In this document: positions 1 through 6,377 of the stretch, in pieces | Layout of the letters: the number at the start of each line of letters is the position of its first letter | How positions within the stretch are numbered: the first letter of the stretch is position 1 | Source of the DNA: Hyphomonas sp. | Lineage (GTDB): Bacteria > Pseudomonadota > Alphaproteobacteria > Caulobacterales > Hyphomonadaceae | DNA: 7,260 nt | Direction: 5' to 3' | Assembly (NCBI GenBank): GCA_029287305.1 | Contig: JARFRJ010000489.1 | Coordinates: 1-7,260, forward strand | The notes under the pieces: generated by a model | The model's input: only the letters and a program-made list of their open reading frames with translations | Databases searched by the model: none | Told to the model about the DNA's origin: nothing | Made by a program: the position numbers and the translations under genes

Positions 1-264
1 CGCCGCCGCCTCAACTTTATCTCTGGCGGCCGGGTCAGATGCAATATTGAAACTATCCGGGCAACGTACTTCGCCCAGCAGCATCAACCGATTTGTTGTC
101 ACCGCCGTTTCACACGCGACACGTATGCGGTCAAGATCATAGCCGCCATCCAGCGCTGCCTGATAAAGCAGATCAACAACAACATCGGAAACGCGGTCAC
201 AGACTTTGTCAGGATGACCTTCAGAAACGCTTTCACTGGTAAATATAAATTCACTTCGGCTCAT
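1..264 (-). CDS. metK: S-adenosylmethionine synthetase, N-terminal part (cut by window edge)
   Basis: MetK makes S-adenosylmethionine from methionine and ATP in the cytoplasm, releasing phosphate and pyrophosphate. The 88 visible codons begin with ATG at 264 and read [20 protein letters not shown], followed by VCDRVSD. This is the family signature of the N-terminal ATP/methionine-binding domain, with the catalytic His of GHPDK at residue 17 and Asp at 19. The rest of the family's usual ~390 residues lies beyond position 1. An AAGAGAG ribosome-binding sequence sits 7 bases before this ATG. Another ATG seven bases upstream, in a different frame, abuts that sequence directly and encodes only a 6-codon peptide, so it is not the start. 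It is the last visible gene of the minus-strand cluster, separated from the XRE regulator by a 98-base leader with a strong hairpin. Identity is near certain; only the extent is unknown. Confidence 0.97.
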   Translation of the reverse strand, partial: MSRSEFIFTSESVSEGHPDKVCDRVSDVVVDLLYQAALDGGYDLDRIRVACETAVTTNRLMLLGEVRCPDSFNIASDPAARDKVEAAA

Positions 265-308
265 AGAGCATCTCTCTTAATCTGGTGTCGGGGATGTCGA
301 TTAGAGCA

Positions 309-335
309 ACCTTACCGGGCAGCGCCCGATAAAAC
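309..335 (-). promoter_or_regulatory. Strong hairpin in the metK leader
   Basis: On the minus strand the arms 335-324 and 320-309 can form about 12 pairs around a 3-base loop (GCT). The core is CGGGC/GCCCG, extended by A-T and G-T pairs (TTAT against GTAA). No U-rich run follows on either strand, so it does not look like an intrinsic terminator. It ends 45 bases before the metK ATG and may be a leader structure, an mRNA-processing or stabilising element, or a protein site. I could not match it to the SAM-II, SAM/SAH or other SAM riboswitch cores that I know. Seen: the pairing. Inferred: any regulatory role. Confidence 0.45.
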
Positions 336-362
336 AGGCTTAATCTTGATTGGGAAACAACG

Positions 363-788
363 TCAATCGTCTTTATCAGAGGATTGCTCAAAAGCATGCG
401 CAATCGCCTGAATGTTTTCCAAGAGAGATCGCCGCAAATCCGGGTCCTCAATAGACTGATAGGCAATCGCCAATTCAAGCGTGTCGGCAGACAGCATGGG
501 AATCGTACTTGGCCCCTCACTCTCAGACGTCATCTGCACAGCCACATTCAGATAATCGCCCGCCCCTTCATAAAAAAAATCAATCGGCACGCCTAAAAGT
601 TTGGCGATCTCATATAATCGTCCCGCCGAGATGCGATTGATCCCTTTTTCATATTTTTGCACTTGCTGGAAAGTTAAATCCAGTTTTTCACCCAGCTTTT
701 CCTGTGACAGGCGCAATTCGCGGCGACGCCAGCGAAGTCTTTGGCCAACAAAGCGATCAATCCCACTTGGAACTTTTGGTTCTGACAT
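363..788 (-). CDS. XRE-family helix-turn-helix regulator, PhrR/PraR-like
   Basis: A 141-residue DNA-binding protein with a Cro/CI-type (XRE) helix-turn-helix at about residues 14-70. It includes the turn segment SQEKLGEKLDLTFQQVQKYE and the following GINRIS, then a short C-terminal region (about 95-135) rich in helical, acidic residues that is probably for oligomerisation. The HTH is very like rhizobial PhrR/PraR and related alphaproteobacterial regulators. In Sinorhizobium, phrR is known as a low-pH-induced gene beside actA, which is an lnt homologue, so the position next to lnt matches. It starts with ATG at 788, with ACGGA 6 bases upstream, and lies 17 bases after the lnt stop, so it is probably co-transcribed with lnt. 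It directly precedes metK, but whether it controls metK, itself or distant genes cannot be seen here. The family is certain; the specific role is not known. Confidence 0.93.
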   Translation of the reverse strand: MSEPKVPSGIDRFVGQRLRWRRRELRLSQEKLGEKLDLTFQQVQKYEKGINRISAGRLYEIAKLLGVPIDFFYEGAGDYLNVAVQMTSESEGPSTIPMLSADTLELAIAYQSIEDPDLRRSLLENIQAIAHAFEQSSDKDD

Positions 789-805
789 GATAATTCCGTT
801 TTACC

Positions 806-2509
806 TCAATTCGTCTTGTAGCTGTACTGCATGAAAAAAGCCAGAAGCGAGAGCATAAAAAGCGCTGAAAAGAACAGTAAGTTACCGTATTCGAAATAAA
901 ATGTAGCGGCAAGGGGTTTGGGGATTTTTGCCCGAACCATGGAAGACACCCACCCGTTCGCATCCTGTGGTCTGGGGCTGCCTATCGCCGTTTCGCGGCC
1001 CAGCCCGTCAATCAGGGCCGTCCGTCCACGACTGGCAACCCTTGCCAGCGGCAATCCGGTTTCGATCGCGCGATATCTGTTTTGCGCATAATGCTGTGCC
1101 GGACCAAGCCCCCGGCCAAAAGAAGCGTCATTGGAAATATTGATCATCCAATCCGGTCGCGGCCCGCCTTTTGGGTCCCTAGGCACATTCGGATAGATAG
1201 CCTCATAACAGATCAGGGCTAAAAACCGCGGAACACGATCCTGATATTCCAGAACTTTCGGCCCTATGCCCGGTACAAATCCGGCAGATGTTGCCTGTTG
1301 TATAACCGGGGGTAAAAAGGCGCTTAGATTTTCTCCGAAAGGAATGATATCGACCGCTGCCAGCTCACCAAAAGGCACAAGTCGGTGCTTGTCATACAAT
1401 GCATGCGGACCAGATCGGCCACTGGATTTATCCATCAAAATGAGAGAATTAAAATAGTCATAGTCCGTCAAAATCGATTGGACCAAGCGCTCTGTGCCCA
1501 AGGCCCCATCAGCGGGGCGAGCTTTCCGCTCGCGGCGCAATGTCCCTAGGATCAAAACCCGCTCACCCAGATAGGCATTGATCGCATCCAAGGCGTTTGG
1601 CTCTTGCAGCATCATGACGGGAATGGCCGATTCAGGCCAGATCACAATATCGGAGGGCGACTGGTCCATGACTTTCAGCATATCCAGATAACGCACCAGA
1701 ATAAGCGAGGGGTCCATTTCCCATTTCTCTTTTTGCGGGGGCCCGGCATCCATTAGGGCGACATGCTGATCCAGAAAGCGCGTCTCCGCCTGCAATCTAT
1801 GTGCCCCCCAGGTCCAGCTCAGCGCGAGGGCCGCACATCCCAGACAGATAAGGAAAAGGCGGCGCATTAGATCTTTATGCGTGGAGATAGAGATCAGGGC
1901 CGCCGGCAAGGTGCCCACAAGCAGTGTTAAAACACTCAATCCATAAACCCCGCCCAAGGCCGCCAATTGCGAGACCGCGCCGCCAGGGACCCAAATCGTG
2001 CCCGGTAAATTCCAAGGAAAGCCACCAAACAAAGACCCGCGAATATATTCAGCCAGCGACAGGCCGACACAAAACACCAATAGTCGCGCCGGTGACCGCG
2101 ACCAGACCAAGCGCAGGATCGCCAGTGCGAGCCCCCAATAAATCGCCAAATAAGCTGGCCCTATCAACAGAGGGAGAAAAATAAGATAGGCGTATTTTTC
2201 CGGGTCCACCAAAAAAGCAAAGGCGACCCAGTGCAACCCGCAAAGGAAAAACCCAAACGCAAAAGCCCAACCTCTGGAAAAAAACGATCTCCAGGATAAT
2301 CCCTGATCATAGGCCCCATCCAAAAGCCAGATCAGTCCCGTGACCGCGATAATAAATGCCGGGATGAAATGAAAAGGGGCAAAGGCAAATACGCTGAAAG
2401 CACCCAGAAGCGCCGCACAAATATGAGCCTTGACGGGCCCCAAACTCTGCACCCAGAAAGATAGGGAAACGAGCTGCGGAATAAAATTTGCGCGGCCTGC
2501 GCCGATCAC
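806..2509 (-). CDS. lnt: Apolipoprotein N-acyltransferase
   Basis: Lnt adds the third acyl chain to the N-terminal diacylglyceryl cysteine of lipoproteins, at the periplasmic face of the inner membrane. The 567-residue product has hydrophobic membrane segments over about residues 29-235, then a nitrilase-like domain, then a final membrane helix at about 541-562. The catalytic triad is visible: Glu293 (WPES), Lys374 (YDKHRLVPFGE) and Cys434 (LICYE). Trp263, Glu382, Tyr435 and Glu436 also match residues known to matter in the E. coli enzyme. Two usually conserved spots differ: NDASFG (Ser463) where most have NDAWFG, and VASRG at 491-495 where an Asn-rich motif is usual. The chosen start is GTG at 2509, which overlaps the corC stop by 4 bases (GTGA), implying translational coupling; another GTG 19 codons later is possible. 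The protein is somewhat longer than E. coli Lnt (512). Confidence 0.97.
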   Translation of the reverse strand: MIGAGRANFIPQLVSLSFWVQSLGPVKAHICAALLGAFSVFAFAPFHFIPAFIIAVTGLIWLLDGAYDQGLSWRSFFSRGWAFAFGFFLCGLHWVAFAFLVDPEKYAYLIFLPLLIGPAYLAIYWGLALAILRLVWSRSPARLLVFCVGLSLAEYIRGSLFGGFPWNLPGTIWVPGGAVSQLAALGGVYGLSVLTLLVGTLPAALISISTHKDLMRRLFLICLGCAALALSWTWGAHRLQAETRFLDQHVALMDAGPPQKEKWEMDPSLILVRYLDMLKVMDQSPSDIVIWPESAIPVMMLQEPNALDAINAYLGERVLILGTLRRERKARPADGALGTERLVQSILTDYDYFNSLILMDKSSGRSGPHALYDKHRLVPFGELAAVDIIPFGENLSAFLPPVIQQATSAGFVPGIGPKVLEYQDRVPRFLALICYEAIYPNVPRDPKGGPRPDWMINISNDASFGRGLGPAQHYAQNRYRAIETGLPLARVASRGRTALIDGLGRETAIGSPRPQDANGWVSSMVRAKIPKPLAATFYFEYGNLLFFSALFMLSLLAFFMQYSYKTN

Positions 2510-3360
2510 CGGGGCTTTTCCGATTGGCGAAGCTTCAAGGTGCGAATACGGCGCGGATCGGCCTCTATAATCTCAATATCAATATGACCGGGATGCTGGA
2601 GAATCTCGCCCCTTTCTGGCACCCGGCCCGCCAATGCAAAAGCAACCCCCCCCAAGGTTTCGATATCATCCTCAAATTCTGTCAGTTTGAGATCTATGCC
2701 GGTTTGCGCCTCAAATTCGGAGATTTCCATCCGGGCATCCGCCTCCCAGATATTTTTCCCTCTCTGGCTTAATTGCAGCGCTTCCTCATCATGTTCATCT
2801 TCAATATCGCCGACAATCTCCTCAACCATATCCTCTAGGGATACAAGCCCATCGGTTCCCCCATACTCATCGACAACAACCGCGAGGTGAATATGGGTTG
2901 CCTGCATTTTAACAAGCAGGGCGGTCAAGGGCATGGAGTGGGGGACGATCAGCGCATTGCGGGTCAAACGTTTTAAAATCCCAGCCTCTTCGGCCTGACC
3001 TTTGGCAATCTCACAGACAACATCCTTGATATGCACAAAGCCAATCAAATCATCCAGCGTGTCGCGATAAACCGGCAGGCGTGAATGTTTGGCTTCGGCA
3101 AAAAGCTGAATTAAATCCTCAAAGCTTATCGTCAGTTCAACCGCGACTATATCCGCGCGCGGGATCATCACATCCTCAACACGGGCCTTTTCGAAGTCAG
3201 CCAGCCGTAACTGCATGGCTGTCGAGCCTGTCGGTGGGGGCGCATCTGTTTCGGTCACCATAGGCGGTATTTTGGCAGATTTTCGAAACCCGAAAAATCC
3301 AGCCTTTGACTTTTGACCGTCAGGCGCAGGCGAAGGCGAAGAAGAGGAAGATTTTGTCAT
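2506..3360 (-). CDS. corC: CorC/HlyC-family CBS-pair protein (YbeX-like)
   Basis: A 284-residue soluble protein of the CorC/YbeX family. Residues 1-45 form a Ser/Pro-rich, low-complexity head. Tandem CBS domains follow: the first at about 60-120, with the family motif VEDVMIPRADI; the second at about 127-183, with DEYGGTDGLVSLEDMVEEIV. An acidic IGDIEDEHDE-type linker (here VGDIEDEHDE) leads to the C-terminal CorC_HlyC domain (about 200-280). There is no N-terminal DUF21 membrane domain, so it is the short CorC type rather than the CorB/YfjD type. The family has been linked to Mg2+/Co2+ efflux with CorA and, for YbeX, to ribosome metabolism; an exact activity cannot be read from sequence. ATG at 3360 is chosen; an in-frame GTG at 3372 would add four residues. 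Neither start has a clear Shine-Dalgarno sequence. It lies 27 bases after ybeY and overlaps lnt by 4. Confidence 0.95.
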   Translation of the reverse strand: MTKSSSSSPSPAPDGQKSKAGFFGFRKSAKIPPMVTETDAPPPTGSTAMQLRLADFEKARVEDVMIPRADIVAVELTISFEDLIQLFAEAKHSRLPVYRDTLDDLIGFVHIKDVVCEIAKGQAEEAGILKRLTRNALIVPHSMPLTALLVKMQATHIHLAVVVDEYGGTDGLVSLEDMVEEIVGDIEDEHDEEALQLSQRGKNIWEADARMEISEFEAQTGIDLKLTEFEDDIETLGGVAFALAGRVPERGEILQHPGHIDIEIIEADPRRIRTLKLRQSEKPR

Positions 3361-3361
3361 A

Positions 3362-3371
3362 TGATATATCA
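3362..3371. repeat. Perfect 10-base palindrome at the corC start
   Basis: TGATATATCA is its own reverse complement and lies just upstream of the corC ATG, across the alternative GTG start. It is short and AT-rich and could be chance. Its place between a promoter-like sequence and the start codon makes an operator conceivable. Confidence 0.25.
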
Positions 3372-3384
3372 CTGATGGGACTAT

Positions 3385-3413
3385 ATATTAGGTATAAGGA
3401 TCGCAAATGCCAA
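3385..3413 (-). promoter_or_regulatory. Candidate internal promoter for corC-lnt-regulator
   Basis: Reading the minus strand, TTGGCA (3413-3408; 5 of 6 to TTGACA) is followed after exactly 17 bases by TAATAT (3390-3385; 4 of 6 to TATAAT). The -10 overlaps the ybeY stop codon. Transcription would start near 3378, giving a very short leader before corC, which itself lacks a clear ribosome-binding sequence. This is a pattern match only; AT-rich DNA at a gene junction produces such matches by chance. Confidence 0.35.
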
Positions 3414-3825
3414 GCTTTAACAGAGCCGCGCATTCTGCCGCTTCCATGATTTTGGCCTCTTCAGGCGTCTCGTGATCAAACCCACGCAGATGTAACAGCC
3501 CGTGTATAAGCAAATGACTTAAATGATCGCTAAACGTCTTACCCTGCGCAAAGGCATCCTTTGAAGCGGTTTCATAGGCGATGGCGATATCGCCCATAAA
3601 GCCGCCTTCGCCGGCATCGGCGGGAAAAGAGAGAATATCTGTCGGTCTGTCTTTGCCGCGCCACTGGGCATTTAAAGCTTGCAGTTCAGCATTATCAGTT
3701 AACAAAATATCTATCTCAACCTGTGAGGTGTCCGGCAGCCCCATTGCGATGACCCGCTCGCAGATGGCTTGTAGATTGTCTATAGCCTGCCAACGCGGAT
3801 CGGCTATGCGCATATTAACCTGCAT
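3388..3825 (-). CDS. ybeY: YbeY metal-dependent endoribonuclease (rRNA maturation factor)
   Basis: YbeY is a cytoplasmic Zn-dependent endoribonuclease needed in many bacteria for 16S rRNA 3'-end maturation and ribosome quality control. The 145-residue product carries the defining HxxxHxxxxxH metal-binding motif at His108, His112 and His118 (HGLLHLRGFDHE). It also has the conserved upstream segment WRGKDRPTDILSFP (55-68), which holds the family's conserved basic residue, and GDIAIA (78-83) in the core sheet. Length is slightly under the usual 150-170, with a short C-terminus. The start is ATG at 3825, 5 bases after the phoH stop. The nearest SD-like AAGG is very close to it, so ATG at 3813 (residue 5), preceded by CAGG, is an alternative. 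It stands between phoH and corC exactly as in other proteobacteria, consistent with the known YbeZ-YbeY partnership. Confidence 0.97.
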   Translation of the reverse strand: MQVNMRIADPRWQAIDNLQAICERVIAMGLPDTSQVEIDILLTDNAELQALNAQWRGKDRPTDILSFPADAGEGGFMGDIAIAYETASKDAFAQGKTFSDHLSHLLIHGLLHLRGFDHETPEEAKIMEAAECAALLKLGICDPYT

Positions 3826-3830
3826 AAACC

Positions 3831-4823
3831 TTACGCTTTCGTCCGTTCCGTATCCGCATCATAGGCCGCTATAATCTGCGTGACCAGAGCATGGCGCACC
3901 ACATCTGCCCCCGTTAAACCTACCTGAATACTGCCTTCAACACCTTTGAGAATGTCCAAGGCATGGATGAGGCCAGAGGGTTGGCGTCCGGGCAGGTCAA
4001 CTTGGCCCGGGTCTCCGGTCACCACCATCCGGCTATTGCGGCCAAGCCGGGTCAACACCATTTTCATTTGCGGTATGGTCGTGTTTTGCGCCTCATCGAC
4101 GACGACAAAAGCATTTTTAAGTGTTCGCCCGCGCATGAAAGCGATCGGCGCAACCTCGATCTCGGCACGCATCCGGCGGCGCATCATCTGTTCCTGACCC
4201 AAAAGCTCCCTGAGCGCATCCCAGACAGGCTGCATATAAGGATCGATCTTATCTTCCAAATCCCCCGGCAGAAAGCCAAGATTTTCTCCCGCTTCGACCG
4301 CCGGCCGCGTGACGATCAATCGGTCACATAATCCCTGTAAAAGATAGGTCGCCCCGATGGCCACGGCTAGGTAGGTTTTTCCCGTCCCCGCTGGACCCGT
4401 GCCAAAGATAAGCCCATAATCCTTATTATTCAGGCAATTCAAATAAAACGCCTGACCCGGTGTCAGCGCGCTCACCGGCTTTTTCAAGCCTTTGACAGGA
4501 CTATAGGCAGGCGATGGGGTCAAAGCCAGTAATATTGCCGCGTTCATAAGCTGTTCGCCCGGCACCGTGCCGCGGGCCAGAGAAACCTCCACTTCCTGCA
4601 AGGCCTTTTTGGCAATGGCAAGACCGGCTTTTTCGCCCTCGAGAAAAATGCCCCCGCCCTGACTTTCAGCGCTGATATGATAGGCTTCCAGTCGCGCCTC
4701 AAGCAATTCCAGATAGCGATGGTGCGGCCCGCACAAATCCTGTAGCCGATCTGTTGATCCGACCTTGTAAAAATAACTGTCCAAAGCGGGCTTATCCCCT
4801 GCAATCACAGATGCAGATGTCAT
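3831..4823 (-). CDS. phoH: PhoH-family ATPase (YbeZ-like)
   Basis: A 330-residue cytoplasmic P-loop ATPase of the PhoH/YbeZ family, which interacts with YbeY and is thought to work in RNA metabolism, possibly as an RNA helicase-like partner. Visible parts are: an N-terminal domain (about 18-75) with the CGPHHRYLELLEARL signature; Walker A GPAGTGKT at 143-150; the PhoH motif FLPGDLEDKIDPYMQPVWDA from 184; RGRTLKNAF followed by Walker B VVDEAQN at 241-247; and the TGDPGQVDLP sensor-like motif at 269-278. The final VVRHALV has Ala where Pro is common. Length is normal. ATG at 4823 overlaps the miaB stop (ATGA), and GAGG lies 7 bases before it inside miaB, so translation is probably coupled to miaB. 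The name PhoH comes from a phosphate-starvation gene of E. coli; the context points to the YbeZ role instead. Confidence 0.96.
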   Translation of the reverse strand: MTSASVIAGDKPALDSYFYKVGSTDRLQDLCGPHHRYLELLEARLEAYHISAESQGGGIFLEGEKAGLAIAKKALQEVEVSLARGTVPGEQLMNAAILLALTPSPAYSPVKGLKKPVSALTPGQAFYLNCLNNKDYGLIFGTGPAGTGKTYLAVAIGATYLLQGLCDRLIVTRPAVEAGENLGFLPGDLEDKIDPYMQPVWDALRELLGQEQMMRRRMRAEIEVAPIAFMRGRTLKNAFVVVDEAQNTTIPQMKMVLTRLGRNSRMVVTGDPGQVDLPGRQPSGLIHALDILKGVEGSIQVGLTGADVVRHALVTQIIAAYDADTERTKA

Positions 4824-6202
4824 GCGATGGCCTCGTCATAGAGCAATTGCGCGCTGAGGGAGGACAGAGTGGCAGAAGTGATCTCAACATTGAGAAGACG
4901 CCCCATTAAATGGTCCGGCGCGTCAAAATGCACGGCCTGCAAATAGGGCGAACGGCCATGCAATTGCCCGGCCAGCTTGCCTTTGCCCGTAACCAGAACT
5001 GGCAATGTGCGGCCAATACAGGCTTTGTTAAAGGCTTCCTGCTGATCCTTCAGCAAAGCCTGAAGGCGCAAGAGGCGCTCATGTTTGACCGCCTCGTCAA
5101 CCTGACCAAACATATTGGCCGCCGGCGTCCCCGGACGTATGGAATATTTAAAAGAATAGCCAACCGCAAATTTGACCGTATCAACCAGATCCATCGTCTC
5201 CTGAAAATCACGTTCACGCTCGCCCGGAAAACCAACAATAAAATCAGACGCCAAGGCAATATCTGGCCGACAAGTCCGCATTTTTTGCATGATGCGGAAA
5301 TAATCCTCCCGCGTATGGCCCCGGTTCATTGCTGCCAAAATTTTATCAGAGCCCGACTGTACAGGAAGATGGAAGAAAGGCATCAGAGCAGGCGTGTCGC
5401 CATGCGCGGTGATCAAATCCTCTTGCATATCGCGCGGATGGCTGGTGATGAAACGCAAGCGGTCAAGACCCTCAATCCTTGCCAAATGCCTGACCAATCG
5501 AGCCAAGCCCCATTCTTCACCCGCCCCCGTCGCCGCCGCCATTGCGGGCGCTTTGCCATGATAGGCATTTACATTCTGACCGAGTAAAGTGATCTCTCTG
5601 ACGCCCTGATGCACCAGATTGCGGGCCTCGAAAACAATATCATCAACAGGGCGTGAAATTTCAGCCCCGCGCGTATAGGGCACGACACAAAATGTGCAGA
5701 ATTTATCGCACCCTTCCTGAATAGACAGGAAAGCCGTCGGCCCGGTGACATGGCGTTTTTTAGGCAAGGCATCAAATTTTTCCAGCGTATCAAAATCGGT
5801 CTCAAGGCGATCTCCTACCTTGCGCGAAACGCGGGCAATCATTTCAGGCAATTTATGATAGGCTTGTGGGCCGAGCACAAGATCAACGGCGGGCTGGCGG
5901 CGCATAATCTCCTCACCCTCCGCCTGAGCCACGCATCCCGCCACAGCAATGGTCATTTTCCCGCCGGACTGGCTTTTCATAGATTTGATCTTGCCAAGCT
6001 CTGAATACATTTTCTCGGTGGCTTTTTCACGAATATGGCACGTATTCAAAAGCACAAGATCTGCTTCATGTGCCCGCTCCGTCATATCATAGCCTAGCGG
6101 GCGCAAAAGCTCCCCCATCCGCTCAGAATCGTAGACATTCATCTGGCAGCCATATGTTTTGATAAAAAGCTTCTTTTTGGGTATCTTTGTCATCGTCATC
6201 AT
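4820..6202 (-). CDS. miaB: tRNA-2-methylthio-N6-dimethylallyladenosine synthase
   Basis: MiaB is a radical-SAM methylthiotransferase that converts i6A37 to ms2i6A37 in tRNAs reading UNN codons. The 460-residue product has the complete three-part family layout. The N-terminal UPF0004 domain carries Cys19 (TYGCQMN), Cys55 (NTCHIRE) and Cys90 (AGCVAQAEG) for the auxiliary 4Fe-4S cluster. The radical-SAM core has CxxxCxxC at Cys165, Cys169 and Cys172 (EGCDKFCTFC). A C-terminal TRAM domain (about 385-455) binds tRNA. Length is typical. There are three nearby Met codons; ATG at 6202 or 6199 fits best because AAGG lies 6 bases before the first. It is the first gene of the minus-strand cluster and diverges from mreB. 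It consumes SAM, which metK at the far end of the cluster makes. Identity is very secure. Confidence 0.98.
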   Translation of the reverse strand: MMTMTKIPKKKLFIKTYGCQMNVYDSERMGELLRPLGYDMTERAHEADLVLLNTCHIREKATEKMYSELGKIKSMKSQSGGKMTIAVAGCVAQAEGEEIMRRQPAVDLVLGPQAYHKLPEMIARVSRKVGDRLETDFDTLEKFDALPKKRHVTGPTAFLSIQEGCDKFCTFCVVPYTRGAEISRPVDDIVFEARNLVHQGVREITLLGQNVNAYHGKAPAMAAATGAGEEWGLARLVRHLARIEGLDRLRFITSHPRDMQEDLITAHGDTPALMPFFHLPVQSGSDKILAAMNRGHTREDYFRIMQKMRTCRPDIALASDFIVGFPGERERDFQETMDLVDTVKFAVGYSFKYSIRPGTPAANMFGQVDEAVKHERLLRLQALLKDQQEAFNKACIGRTLPVLVTGKGKLAGQLHGRSPYLQAVHFDAPDHLMGRLLNVEITSATLSSLSAQLLYDEAIA

Positions 6203-6224
6203 GAAGCGCCTTATGCCGCAAAAG

Positions 6225-6272
6225 AGATATCAGGGAAAGATAATAGTTAAGATGGCCCCTGTGCCGATATCT
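6225..6272 (-). promoter_or_regulatory. Inverted repeat in the miaB leader
   Basis: The outer arms AGATATC (6225-6231) and GATATCT (6266-6272) are perfect complements. An inner pair, CAGGG (6231-6235) with CCCTG (6257-6261), can stack on them with a 4-5-base bulge and a loop of about 21 bases. In the miaB transcript this would lie about 23-70 bases before the ATG. Pairing is seen directly; a function in leader RNA or as a protein site is inference. Confidence 0.3.
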
Positions 6273-6282
6273 TATAGTTTTC

Positions 6283-6316
6283 AGGGGAAATTCCCCTTTT
6301 ACCCCAAAAAACGGGG
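6283..6316. repeat. Two adjacent G4/C4 inverted repeats
   Basis: AGGGG (6283-6287) and CCCCT (6293-6297) are complementary around AAATT. Directly next to them, CCCC (6302-6305) and GGGG (6313-6316) are complementary around AAAAAAC. The four blocks can also pair in alternative ways, and GGCCCC at 6254-6259 can compete for GGGGCC at 6313-6318. No gene lies upstream on the plus strand, so the TTTT after the first hairpin is unlikely to mark a terminator. Confidence 0.35.
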
Positions 6317-6337
6317 CCCTATCGAAAGATTTTCAAG
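6309..6337 (-). promoter_or_regulatory. Heat-shock (RpoH/sigma-32)-like promoter for the miaB cluster
   Basis: On the minus strand CTTGAAA (6337-6331) matches the sigma-32 -35 element perfectly. After 14 bases, CCCCGTTT (6316-6309) matches the enterobacterial -10 consensus CCCCATNT at all but one position. Transcription would begin near 6302, about 100 bases before the miaB ATG. In E. coli the ybeZYX-lnt block is known to be under sigma-32 control, which makes the match biologically sensible. Alphaproteobacterial RpoH sites often have a less C-rich -10, and the C-run is also part of the local G/C inverted repeats, so coincidence remains possible. Confidence 0.5.
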
Positions 6338-6377
6338 AAATCCTGTATTTCAGGCCGATTTAAACCCACTTAGGCCA

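Noticed and set aside
309..335. Intrinsic terminator between the regulator and metK
   Set aside because: The stem is strong, but neither strand has a U-run directly after it, so termination is not supported.
265..362. Known SAM riboswitch upstream of metK
   Set aside because: I looked for the conserved loop sequences of SAM-II and SAM/SAH type RNAs and did not see them; only a covariance search could settle a divergent version.
251..520. 89-codon minus-strand frame bridging the regulator, the metK leader and the metK start
   Set aside because: It overlaps the XRE regulator out of frame and ends six codons past the ATG next to metK; there is no sign of coding character. The final 6-codon MLYEPK piece as a uORF is also doubtful because the SD-like sequence touches its ATG.
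4910..5587. 225-codon open frame on the plus strand inside miaB
   Set aside because: It lies fully antisense to the secure MiaB coding frame, shows no recognisable domain, and its Arg/Gln/Ile-rich composition is that of a shadow frame.
6281..6300. Terminator on the plus strand (G4-C4 hairpin followed by TTTT)
   Set aside because: There is no plus-strand gene upstream, the stem is only 5 pairs, and the T-run is short and broken by ACCCC.
6360..6374. CtrA-type site (TTAA-N7-TTAA) upstream of mreB
   Set aside because: TTAA at 6360-6363 is followed at the right distance by TAGG, so the second half-site is missing.
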